Origin: an uncultured Oscillospiraceae bacterium
Lineage (GTDB): Bacteria > Bacillota > Clostridia > Oscillospirales > Ruminococcaceae
Length of the DNA: 12,340 nt
Reading direction: 5' to 3'
Assembly: GCA_958403605.1 (NCBI GenBank)
Contig: CATXYA010000012.1
Location: 1 to 12,340 of the forward strand
Shown here: piece by piece, positions 6,377-12,276 of the stretch
How positions within the stretch are numbered: the stretch's first letter is position 1
How the letters are laid out: each line of letters starts with the position of its first letter
Position numbers and translations under genes: made by a program
Notes under the pieces: generated by a model
Database searches by the model: none
Told to the model about the DNA's origin: nothing
The model's input: the letters and a program-made list of their open reading frames with translations, nothing else

Positions 6377-6619
6377 ATGGCTGTTAAAATCAGACTGCGC
6401 CGCATGGGCGCCAAGAAGAACCCGTTCTACCGTATTGTCGTGGCGGACTCCCGTTTCCCGCGCGACGGCCGCTTCATTGAGGAGATCGGCTATTACGATC
6501 CGACGAAGGAGCCTTCCGTTGTGAAAGTGGACGCCGAGAAAGCCAAGACCTGGCTTGCCAACGGCGCTCAGCCCACCGATACGGTCCGCGTCCTGCTGAA
6601 GAAAAACAACATTCTGTAA
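6377..6619 (+). CDS. rpsP: 30S ribosomal protein S16
   Basis: An 80-residue S16, a small-subunit protein needed for 30S assembly that binds 16S rRNA in the body of the subunit. The family signature is clear at the N-terminus ([20 protein letters not shown]), followed by the conserved [19 protein letters not shown] region and the [15 protein letters not shown] segment. The length is typical. GGAGG (6365-6369) lies 7 nt before the ATG. It sits 62 nt after ffh and 16 nt before khpA, the common ffh-rpsP-khpA arrangement of Firmicutes. Confidence 0.98.
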   Translation: MAVKIRLRRMGAKKNPFYRIVVADSRFPRDGRFIEEIGYYDPTKEPSVVKVDAEKAKTWLANGAQPTDTVRVLLKKNNIL

Positions 6620-6635
6620 GCGGGAGGGACTGTTG

Positions 6636-6869
6636 ATGCAGGAACTTTTGCTGGCGGTCGCCAAGGGTCTCGTGGAGGACAAGGACGCCGTGAAGGTCAC
6701 GGTGGACGAGCCCAACGAGGAAGGCGTCATCGTGTATCATCTCACGGTGGCGGAAGAGGACATGGGCCGCGTCATCGGCAAGCAGGGCCGCATTGCGAAA
6801 GCCATTCGCGTGGTGATGCGTGCAGCTGCTGTGCGCGAGGGCAAAACGGTCATGGTCGAGATCGGCTGA
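6636..6869 (+). CDS. khpA: KH-domain RNA-binding protein KhpA (YlqC)
   Basis: A 77-residue single KH-domain protein with the RNA-gripping GxxG loop as GKQG (residues about 46-49) inside the segment MGRVIGKQGRIAKAIRVV. KhpA partners with KhpB/EloR/Jag in Gram-positive bacteria, and the pair binds many small RNAs and influences cell elongation and division. The ATG at 6636 is chosen over the TTG directly before it because GGGAGG (6622-6627) gives 8-nt spacing to ATG. It is the last gene of the operon here: strong hairpins follow, and rimM, trmD and rplS, which often come next, are absent. Confidence 0.95.
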   Translation: MQELLLAVAKGLVEDKDAVKVTVDEPNEEGVIVYHLTVAEEDMGRVIGKQGRIAKAIRVVMRAAAVREGKTVMVEIG

Positions 6870-6888
6870 CTGCTCCTTGCAACGAAAC

Positions 6889-6912
6889 GTCCCTGTTCCC
6901 GGGAACGGGGAC
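6889..6912 (+). terminator. First of two tandem hairpins after khpA
   Basis: A 24-nt near-perfect palindrome (GTCCCTGTTCCC / GGGAACGGGGAC, one G-U pair) starting 19 nt after the khpA stop. It has no U-tract of its own and lies 8 nt before the true terminator, so it may protect the 3' end or aid termination. Confidence 0.55.
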
Positions 6913-6915
6913 AGC

Positions 6916-6953
6916 AAAAAACGGACGACTGGGAATCCAGTCGTCCGTTTTTT
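6916..6953. terminator. Terminator of the ylxM-khpA operon, usable from both strands
   Basis: ACGGACGACTGG (6921-6932) and CCAGTCGTCCGT (6937-6948) form a perfect 12-bp stem with a 4-nt loop, with an A-tract before and a T-tract after. It can also stop minus-strand transcripts from the lysR gene. Confidence 0.92.
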
Positions 6954-7019
6954 ATTGTCCTCTTGATTTTGGACACCGTGTCGCAGGGAACGCCGTCCCC
7001 GGCTGAATTTTGGTATCAT

Positions 7020-7078
7020 GGCGGCCCTTTTAAAGCGAAAAATGTCAGTTTCGATATTTTCAGATCCGCCGCCTTTTT
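7020..7078 (+). other. Weak extended inverted repeat in the khpA-lysR gap
   Basis: Outer arms GGCGGC (7020-7025) and GCCGCC (7068-7073) enclose inner arms CGAAA (7036-7040) and TTTCG (7049-7053), and T5 follows on the plus strand. The stems are short and the spacing long, so this may be chance. I see nothing else in 6954-7093; a 93-codon open frame there runs into lysR and looks non-coding. Confidence 0.2.
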
Positions 7079-7093
7079 CCTTCCCTTCCCCGC

Positions 7094-7984
7094 TCACGTC
7101 TCGGCATCCGCCAACAGGTGTAAAAATTCCGCCGCCGCCGCGCTGAGCGGCAGCTCTTTGATCCAGCAGGCCCCCACGTGGCGCGGGGGGATAGGCTTTT
7201 TCAGTTGGATGGGAAACACCGTGCCCTCCCGCAGTTCCTTTTGACAAAACTCCTCCACCACGCAGGCCAGGCCGAAGCCGATGGCCGCAAAGCTGGACAG
7301 CAGGCTGTGCGCCCCCAGCTCGATGCGCGGCGTCAGCACCACGCCCTGGGAGGCGAAAAACGCGTCCACGTAGCGGCGGCTGTTGGAGGCGCGCTCCAGC
7401 ATCACCAGAGGCTGCGCGGCCAGCTGGCGCGCCGTCAGCGGCTTCTCCTGCAGCTCGGCAAAGGGCGCCCCGGCCACAAAGACGTCGTGCACCTGCCAGA
7501 TGGGCCGCACCGCCAGACGCACGTTTGCCACCGGCAGGTTGACGATGGCGAGGTCCAGTCCGCCCTGCAGCAATTCCTCCGTCAGCTGCAGCGAGGTGCG
7601 GTTGGTCACCTGCAGCTGGACACCGGGGTACAACTGGCGGAAGGCGCTGATATAGGGCAGCAGCAGCTCCTGGGTGATGGTGTCGGCGGCCCCCAGCGCC
7701 AGGGTGCCCTCGGCCAGGCCCTGCACGCGGCGCAGCTTTTCCTCCCCCGCCTGCAGCGTGCCCAGCGCCGCCGCGGCGTGCTCGTACAGCAGGCGGCCCT
7801 CCTGCGTCAGCGTGACGCCCCGGCGCCCGCGCACAAAGAGCCGCGTCCCCAGCTGGGTCTCCAGGCGCTTCACCGCCTGGGACGCCGCCGATTGGGTGAG
7901 ATACAGCTGCCCGGCGCCTTTGCTGAAGCTGCCCGCCCGGGCCACCACCGCAAACACGCGGTACAATTCCAGATCGGCCTGCAA
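7094..7984 (-). CDS. LysR-type transcriptional regulator
   Basis: A 296-residue LTTR. The N-terminal winged helix-turn-helix is clear: LELYRVFAVVARAGSFSKGAG followed by TQSAASQAVKRLETQLGTRLF and the GVTLTQEGRLLYEHA wing and linker. The rest is the usual LysR_substrate effector domain with two lobes (segments beginning LALGAADTI and LDLAIVNLPV). The start is TTG (7982-7984): AGGAGG lies 10 nt upstream, whereas an upstream ATG at 8008-8010 would place the Shine-Dalgarno site inside the coding sequence. It is divergent from the CofE-like gene, and the gap holds overlapping promoters and an LTTR-type dyad, so it probably controls that gene and itself. The effector is unknown. Confidence 0.93.
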   Translation of the reverse strand: MQADLELYRVFAVVARAGSFSKGAGQLYLTQSAASQAVKRLETQLGTRLFVRGRRGVTLTQEGRLLYEHAAAALGTLQAGEEKLRRVQGLAEGTLALGAADTITQELLLPYISAFRQLYPGVQLQVTNRTSLQLTEELLQGGLDLAIVNLPVANVRLAVRPIWQVHDVFVAGAPFAELQEKPLTARQLAAQPLVMLERASNSRRYVDAFFASQGVVLTPRIELGAHSLLSSFAAIGFGLACVVEEFCQKELREGTVFPIQLKKPIPPRHVGACWIKELPLSAAAAEFLHLLADAET

Positions 7985-8000
7985 TTCCCCGCCCCCTCCT

Positions 8001-8015
8001 ATTAACATTGCTAAT
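8001..8015. promoter_or_regulatory. LysR-type operator (T-N11-A dyad)
   Basis: The sequence ATTA-N7-TAAT is a perfect dyad with the T-N11-A spacing characteristic of LTTR recognition sites. Its centre (8008) lies about 65 bp upstream of the predicted start of the divergent CofE-like gene, the standard position for LTTR activation. It also lies within the lysR leader, where binding could hinder lysR transcription. Confidence 0.6.
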
Positions 8016-8037
8016 ATCAGATATAACATTTTTTCAT

Positions 8038-8066
8038 TTTACTGATAGCACTTTTTCTATTATAAT
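8038..8066 (+). promoter_or_regulatory. Promoter of the CofE-like gene
   Basis: TTTACT (8038-8043, 4 of 6) and a perfect TATAAT (8061-8066) are separated by 17 bp. The imperfect -35 box fits an activator-dependent promoter. The -10 box overlaps that of the divergent lysR promoter. Confidence 0.6.
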
Positions 8067-8087
8067 AAGTCTTGGCCGTTTTGGCAA
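8059..8087 (-). promoter_or_regulatory. Promoter of the lysR gene
   Basis: On the minus strand TTGCCA (8082-8087) and TATAAT (8059-8064) are separated by 17 bp. It shares -10 bases with the opposing promoter, so the two probably exclude each other. Confidence 0.65.
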
Positions 8088-8121
8088 CCGATTTGACAGA
8101 TGAAGAACAGGAGCTGTACAC

Positions 8122-9309
8122 ATGAAAACTGTTGGTACTATTTCCCGCGGCGTCCGCTGCCCCGTCATCCGCGAGGGCGACAATTTGGTGCAGATCGTCA
8201 CCGACGCCATCGTCGCCTGCGGCAAAGAGCAGAACATCACCTTCCAGGACCGCGACATCGTGGCCGTCACCGAGGCTGTTGTGGCCCGCAGCCAGGGCAA
8301 CTACGCCTCCACCGAGGACATCGCCGCCGACTGCCGCGCCAAATTCGGCACCGACACCGTGGGCCTGACGTTCCCGATCCTGAGCCGCAACCGCATCGCC
8401 ATCTGCCTGAAGGGCATCGCCAAGGCGTTCAAAAAAGCCTACATCCTCATGAGCTATCCCTCCGACGAGGTGGGCAACCATCTGTTCGACGAGGACCTGC
8501 TGGATGAAAAGGGCGTCAATCCCTGGAGCGACGTGCTGGACGAGGCGAAATACCGCGCGCTGTTCGGCTATGAGAAGCATCCCTTTACCGGCGTGGATTA
8601 TGTGGAATATTACGGCGACCTGTTCCGCAGCGAGGGCTGCGAGGTGGAGTTTATTTTCGGCAACGATGTGCGCGCCATCCTGCCCTATACCAAAAACGTG
8701 CTGTGCTGCGACATCCATTCCCGTGAGCGCTCCAAGCGGCGCCTGCTGGCCGCTGGCGCCGAGAAGGTGCTGCTGCTCAGCGACTTGATGACCGCGCCGG
8801 TGAACGGCAGCGGCTGCAACGAGCAGTTTGGCCTGCTGGGCTCCAATAAGGCCACCGAGGATACGGTGAAGCTGTTCCCGCGGGAGTGCCAGGCGTTTGT
8901 GGACGCTTTGCAGAAAAGCCTGCAGGAGGCCACCGGCGCGCGGCTGGAGGCCATGGTGTACGGCGACGGCGCCTTCAAAGACCCCGTGGGCAAGATCTGG
9001 GAGCTGGCGGACCCTGTTGTCAGCCCGGCCTATACCAGCGGCCTGGAGGGCCAGCCCAACGAGCTGAAGCTGAAATATCTGGCGGACAACGACTTTGCCG
9101 ATCTGTCCGGCGAGGCGCTGACGAAAGCCATCCGGGAAAGCATTTCCCACAAGGATACCGACCTGAAGGGCCAGATGGCCAGCCAGGGCACCACGCCCCG
9201 CCGCCTGACAGATCTCATTGGCAGCCTGTGCGACCTGACCTCCGGTTCCGGCGACAAGGGCACGCCCATCATTCTGGTGCAGGGCTATTTCGATAACTTT
9301 GCCAAATAA
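8122..9309 (+). CDS. CofE-like (F420-0:L-glutamate ligase family) protein
   Basis: A 395-residue protein that I assign to the F420_ligase (CofE/FbiB) family from its N-terminal half. It has TISRGVRCPVIREGDNLVQI at the start, DIVAVTEAVVARSQGNY (44-60), a GLTFPILSRNRIAICLKGIA segment, and a later YGDGAFKDPVGKIWELADP motif. Family enzymes use GTP and a divalent metal to add gamma-linked L-glutamate to coenzyme F420-0; a related bacterial protein has been proposed to glutamylate folates. It is longer than archaeal CofE (about 250 residues), as is common for clostridial homologues. No other F420 gene (cofC, cofD, cofG/H) is in the window, and F420 is not expected in gut Clostridia, so the acceptor may be something else. 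AGGAG (8109-8113) lies 8 nt before the ATG. It is probably under control of the divergent LysR protein. Confidence 0.78.
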   Translation: MKTVGTISRGVRCPVIREGDNLVQIVTDAIVACGKEQNITFQDRDIVAVTEAVVARSQGNYASTEDIAADCRAKFGTDTVGLTFPILSRNRIAICLKGIAKAFKKAYILMSYPSDEVGNHLFDEDLLDEKGVNPWSDVLDEAKYRALFGYEKHPFTGVDYVEYYGDLFRSEGCEVEFIFGNDVRAILPYTKNVLCCDIHSRERSKRRLLAAGAEKVLLLSDLMTAPVNGSGCNEQFGLLGSNKATEDTVKLFPRECQAFVDALQKSLQEATGARLEAMVYGDGAFKDPVGKIWELADPVVSPAYTSGLEGQPNELKLKYLADNDFADLSGEALTKAIRESISHKDTDLKGQMASQGTTPRRLTDLIGSLCDLTSGSGDKGTPIILVQGYFDNFAK

Positions 9310-9327
9310 AGCCTTTCAAGCACAAAC

Positions 9328-9373
9328 GGGCGCGCTGCAAAACGCAAATTTGCAGCGCGCCCTTCTTGTTTTT
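9328..9373 (+). terminator. Terminator of the CofE-like gene
   Basis: GGGCGCGCTGCAAA (9328-9341) and TTTGCAGCGCGCCC (9349-9362) form a perfect 14-bp stem with a 7-nt loop, followed by a T-rich tract (TTCTTGTTTTT). It begins 18 nt after the stop. Confidence 0.9.
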
Positions 9374-9382
9374 CTGTCAGCC

Positions 9383-9401
9383 CGGCGGCCAATGGCCGCC
9401 G
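9383..9401. repeat. GC-rich hairpin in the convergent gap
   Basis: CGGCGGCC (9383-9390) and GGCCGCCG (9394-9401) form an 8-bp perfect stem around AAT. It is the second of four hairpins between the two convergent genes. No U-tract is present, so it is not a normal terminator. Confidence 0.6.
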
Positions 9402-9420
9402 CTGCGGGGAGGGCGCGGAT

Positions 9421-9445
9421 GAGCGGGGGCGCCTCTTCCCCGCTC
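9421..9445. repeat. Second GC-rich hairpin in the convergent gap
   Basis: GAGCGGGG (9421-9428) and CCCCGCTC (9438-9445) form an 8-bp perfect stem with a 9-nt loop. It lies 5 bp from the kinase terminator. Confidence 0.6.
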
Positions 9446-9446
9446 C

Positions 9447-9486
9447 ACGAAAAAGCAGGGCACATTTTGCAGCGCGCCCTGCTTTT
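9447..9486 (-). terminator. Terminator of the hybrid histidine kinase gene
   Basis: AAAAGCAGGGC (9451-9461) and GCCCTGCTTTT (9476-9486) form an 11-bp stem with a 14-nt loop; on the minus strand a T-tract follows. The loop and arm contain TTTGCAGCGCGCCC (9466-9479), an exact copy of the 3' arm of the terminator at 9349-9362. Confidence 0.85.
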
Positions 9487-9502
9487 CATACGAAAGTCTA
9501 TT

Positions 9503-11239
9503 TTACGCCACCGCCACGGTGTACACTTTCTGGATGGCCGCCAGCAGCTTATCCAGCTCGAAGGGCTTCGTGACATAACCGTTCATGCCGCTTTCCAGCG
9601 CCCGCGCGGCGTCCTGCTGGAACGCATTGGCGGAAAGGCCGATGATGGGAATGGTCTGCGCCTCGGGATGAACAGACGCCCGAATTGCGCGGCAGGACGA
9701 CAGCCCGTCCAGCACGGGCATTTGGATATCCATCAAAATCAGGCCATAGGTGCCCTTCTCACTGGCGAGGAACTGGCGCAGTGCCTCCTGCCCGTCCGAC
9801 ACGGCCTCCACCTTCGCCCCTTCCAGCTCCAGCAGCGAGACGGCGATCTCAGAGTTGAGGGCGTTGTCCTCCGCCAGCAGGATATGACAATCCCGCAGGC
9901 TCACGGGGCCTTGCAGGCCCGCGGCCTGCTGTTCGGGCGTTTCCGGCACTGCGGCCGCAATGGGCAGCCGCAGTTTGACCGTGAATGTCGATCCCTGTCC
10001 CGGGGCACTCTCCACCGTCAAGGTCCCGCCCATCAATTCCACAAGATTCTTGCTGATGGCAAGGCCCAGCCCCGTGCCGCCGTAACGGCGGGAGATAGAT
10101 TCATCCGCCTGTTCAAAGGGCGCGAAAACCTGCTTTTGCGCCTTCGGCGTCATGCCGATGCCGTCGTCCTTTACCGTCACGGCCAGGGCGCACAGCTGCG
10201 GGGACAGCAGCTCCTGCCGAAAGCTCACCTGCACATGTCCGCCCGCAGGAGTAAACTTGATGGCGTTGGAGGCCAGATTGACGATCACCTGGCTGAACCG
10301 CAGCTCGTCGCCCAGCACCGCCGGGGCACAAACACCGTCCGCATCGACCTGCAGCTCCAGCTGCGCCTCCTGCGCCTTTTGCGAAAACATGGTCCTCAGG
10401 CGCTCCGCAAAGCTGTGCAGGTCGAAAGGCGCCTGCTCCAGCTCTACCTTTCCGCTCTCGATACGGGACATGTCCAGGATATCGTTGATCAGGCCCAGCA
10501 AATAATCGGAGGAGAGCTGGATCTTCTCCACACAGTCCTGCACCTTTTCCGGCTGGTCCGCAGAGCGTTTGGCCAGTTCCGCCATGCCGATGATCCCGTT
10601 CATGGGTGTGCGGATCTCATGGCTCATGCGCGACAGGAATTCGCTTTTCTCCCGGCTGGCCGCTTCCGCAGCCACCACCTCGGCGGCCAGCTTCTTCTGG
10701 CGCTTGCGGTAGAACCAAAAGACGATGACAAAAAATGTAAAGATCGTGGTGACAAGGATCAGCCAGTAGACGCTGGCGCGCACCTGGCCCTCCAGGTATT
10801 GCTCTGCCGACGAGACGGTCTTGTCCGCCGTTTCAAAAAAGCTCTCGCTGATCTGGTACAGCTGCGCCGGTTCTTTCCCCGCGCGCACCTGGCCCAGCTC
10901 CGTTTTCATCTCCTGCCATTCCCCGCGCAGCCGGCGCAGGTTTTCCTGATAAGCCGGATCCACCATGGCAATGAGGTCCTGCTCGTCGTCCCCCTCGGCC
11001 AAACCCTGCAAGATGCCGTCCAGCTTCTCGATCAGTTCATCGTTCTGCTGGCCGTATAATTCCTGCTTGATCAACCGCTGCGTAGCGCCCCGCACGATGC
11101 CCGTATAGTTGATGATGCGCGCGTCGCCCTCCATCCGCCAGAGGGAAAACAGCGCCACCGCGCTGAGCAGGGTAAATGATGCGATCAGCAGCACCGGAAG
11201 CAGATGATCCCACAGCTTCTTCCACTTTTTTACGTCCAT
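9503..11239 (-). CDS. Hybrid sensor histidine kinase with receiver domain
   Basis: A 578-residue membrane hybrid kinase. TM1 (about 13-34) and TM2 (about 157-177) flank a helical extracytoplasmic region whose GIVRGATQRLIKQEL stretch (47-61) resembles type IV pili/NarX-like sensing modules (PilJ-type). No HAMP or PAS domain is seen. HisKA follows with phospho-acceptor H207 in MSHEIRTPMNG. HATPase_c has the N-box around N321/N325 (NLASNAIKF), DDGIGM (358-363), FEQAD (375-379) and GGTGLGLAIS (387-396). The C-terminal receiver has E457/D458, phospho-site D504 in MDIQMP, S536 and K558. All catalytic residues are present. No histidine phosphotransfer protein or separate response regulator is encoded nearby, so the output is unknown. 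The start is ATG (11237-11239), with GAGGGA upstream. It overlaps a doubtful small ORF by 10 nt. Confidence 0.95.
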   Translation of the reverse strand: MDVKKWKKLWDHLLPVLLIASFTLLSAVALFSLWRMEGDARIINYTGIVRGATQRLIKQELYGQQNDELIEKLDGILQGLAEGDDEQDLIAMVDPAYQENLRRLRGEWQEMKTELGQVRAGKEPAQLYQISESFFETADKTVSSAEQYLEGQVRASVYWLILVTTIFTFFVIVFWFYRKRQKKLAAEVVAAEAASREKSEFLSRMSHEIRTPMNGIIGMAELAKRSADQPEKVQDCVEKIQLSSDYLLGLINDILDMSRIESGKVELEQAPFDLHSFAERLRTMFSQKAQEAQLELQVDADGVCAPAVLGDELRFSQVIVNLASNAIKFTPAGGHVQVSFRQELLSPQLCALAVTVKDDGIGMTPKAQKQVFAPFEQADESISRRYGGTGLGLAISKNLVELMGGTLTVESAPGQGSTFTVKLRLPIAAAVPETPEQQAAGLQGPVSLRDCHILLAEDNALNSEIAVSLLELEGAKVEAVSDGQEALRQFLASEKGTYGLILMDIQMPVLDGLSSCRAIRASVHPEAQTIPIIGLSANAFQQDAARALESGMNGYVTKPFELDKLLAAIQKVYTVAVA

Positions 11240-11427
11240 CTGCGTTCCCTCTTTTCACACCGGGCACACCGGGCAACACTCTTTTGTTCATTGTACGCTT
11301 TTTCGGTTGTTTTGTCCAGAAAATCTAAAATCCATCCCGGAACGATTCCTGTTTTCGTATATTTTTCACCATTTGTTTCAAAACCGTCGATCATTTTGTC
11401 ACACCCACTTGGTATTCTTAGAACCAT
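11230..11427 (-). CDS. Doubtful small ORF (65 residues) overlapping the kinase start
   Basis: An open frame from an ATG (11425-11427), with GGGAGG 8 nt upstream, to a stop overlapping the kinase ATG by 10 nt, a layout typical of translational coupling. The product would be soluble and charged (MVLRIPSGCDKMIDGFE at its start), with a repeated ARC-ARC pair near the C-terminus caused by a tandem 9-mer. I do not recognise it. Against it: codon use (AGA, ATA, CTA, AGG) is unlike the GC-rich neighbours, the region is AT-rich like a promoter region, a good promoter for the kinase lies inside it, and the Shine-Dalgarno site is buried in a 6-bp hairpin. It may simply be the kinase upstream region. Confidence 0.3.
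   Translation of the reverse strand: MVLRIPSGCDKMIDGFETNGEKYTKTGIVPGWILDFLDKTTEKAYNEQKSVARCARCEKRERRWT
11257..11274. repeat. Tandem 9-mer repeat before the hybrid kinase
   Basis: ACACCGGGC occurs twice in direct tandem (11257-11265 and 11266-11274), just upstream of the ribosome site of the kinase. It could be a slippage-prone site or a protein-binding repeat. Confidence 0.6.
11290..11318 (-). promoter_or_regulatory. Promoter of the hybrid kinase gene
   Basis: On the minus strand TGGACA (11313-11318, 5 of 6) and TACAAT (11290-11295, 5 of 6) are separated by 17 bp. The predicted start gives a leader of about 45 nt. It lies within the doubtful small ORF and argues for that region being non-coding. 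Confidence 0.55.
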
Positions 11428-11442
11428 CGGGAGCACCTCCCG
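11428..11442 (-). other. Hairpin hiding a Shine-Dalgarno sequence
   Basis: On the minus strand CGGGAG-GTG-CTCCCG is a perfect 6-bp stem with a 3-nt loop that contains the GGGAGG site and abuts the ATG at 11425-11427. On the plus strand it is followed by TTTT, but nothing upstream on that strand needs terminating. Confidence 0.45.
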
Positions 11443-11464
11443 TTTTCAGATAGATGGAAGCCAA

Positions 11465-11509
11465 AAAGCCTGGGCCGCAGTATCTTGGACGATACTGGGC
11501 CCAGGCTTT
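11465..11509 (-). terminator. Terminator of the nucleoside phosphorylase gene
   Basis: AAAGCCTGGGCC (11465-11476) pairs with GGCCCAGGCTTT (11498-11509), and CAGTATC (11478-11484) with GATACTG (11491-11497); one G bulges and the loop has 6 nt. T-rich sequence follows on the minus strand. It begins 6 nt after the stop. Confidence 0.9.
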
Positions 11510-11514
11510 CTTTT

Positions 11515-12276
11515 TCAGGTTTCTGCGGCGGCGTCCAGGCACAGCTCCAGCGCCGTCTCCACCGCGTCCTCGCCCCAGCCGCGGTCTTCGTGGGCGAGGC
11601 CCGCCAGGCTGTCCGCCTTGTATAGCAGCTGCGCCAAGCGGATGCGGCGGAACTGGGCGCAGGCCGCCAGGGCGGCGCACTCCATCTCCACCACCGCGCA
11701 GCCCTCGGCGCGCCGGGCCGCCACCATGTCCGGCGTCTCCCGGAAAAAGCCGTCCGTGCTCCAGGTCGCGCAGCTCCGGAAGGGCAGCTTCCGCCGCGCC
11801 AGCACGCGGCAAAGCCGCTCCCGCAGCGCCGCGTCGGTCTCCACCCAGCGGGCGGGCGGAAGGTAATGATAACTGGCCCCTTCAGCGCGCAGCGCCCGTT
11901 CCGGCACCAAAAAGGCGCCTTCCTCCAAGGGTTCCAGCGCGCCGCAGCTGCCGCCTGCGATCACCTGGGTGCAGCCGCAGGCAATGAGGAAATCCAGCAG
12001 CTGGGCGGCGGCGGACGCCCCCAGGGGCGCCGCGCACAAAGCCAGCGTTTTCCCCTGCCACTCCGCCGTGTAAAGCGGCGTCACCTTTGTGATGGTGACG
12101 AATTCCCCCGCCTGCACCGCGCCATGGGCCTGCGCCCATGCCGCCACCGCCTCCTCGTGGAAAAACAGCACCGCCCGCTGCGGCAGCGTGTAATGCTCCT
12201 GCCGGTTGGGCATCAGCAGTGCCTGCGGCGCGTCGTCATATTCCAAAATGGGCAGTTCATTCCTCACCAGCGCCAT
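11515..12276 (-). CDS. Nucleoside phosphorylase family protein (PNP/UDP type)
   Basis: A 253-residue member of the PNP_UDP_1 superfamily, which cleaves nucleosides with phosphate to free base and ribose-1-phosphate. Family marks are PLGASAAAQLLDFLIACG (84-101), GGSCGAL (108-114), the base-pocket segment TWSTDGFFRET (171-181), and VVEMECAALA (195-204), whose MEC corresponds to the ribose-binding Met-Glu pair. The conserved Asp region appears as YKADSLAG (219-226). The length is typical of uridine phosphorylase-like proteins, but the N-terminal phosphate-binding arginines are not obvious, so substrate is open (uridine, purine nucleoside, or a related hydrolase). The ATG at 12274-12276 is chosen because GAGGAGG lies 6 nt upstream; an ATG five codons earlier would include that site. 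It overlaps the preceding gene by 20 nt, which suggests coupled translation. Confidence 0.85.
   Translation of the reverse strand: MALVRNELPILEYDDAPQALLMPNRQEHYTLPQRAVLFFHEEAVAAWAQAHGAVQAGEFVTITKVTPLYTAEWQGKTLALCAAPLGASAAAQLLDFLIACGCTQVIAGGSCGALEPLEEGAFLVPERALRAEGASYHYLPPARWVETDAALRERLCRVLARRKLPFRSCATWSTDGFFRETPDMVAARRAEGCAVVEMECAALAACAQFRRIRLAQLLYKADSLAGLAHEDRGWGEDAVETALELCLDAAAET

Noticed and set aside
6963..7244. A 93-codon plus-strand frame between khpA and lysR
   Set aside because: It runs antisense into the end of lysR, has no Shine-Dalgarno site or promoter, and follows directly on a strong terminator.
8093..8098. A perfect TTGACA shortly before the CofE-like gene
   Set aside because: It lies 23 bp before the ATG, so no -10 box and ribosome site could fit after it; taken as chance.
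9299..11059. A 586-codon open frame on the plus strand, antisense to the hybrid kinase
   Set aside because: It mirrors the kinase codons: in GC-rich genes the opposite strand often lacks stops. The translation is rich in His, Arg, Gln and Gly, with no domain, and the kinase on the other strand is unmistakable.
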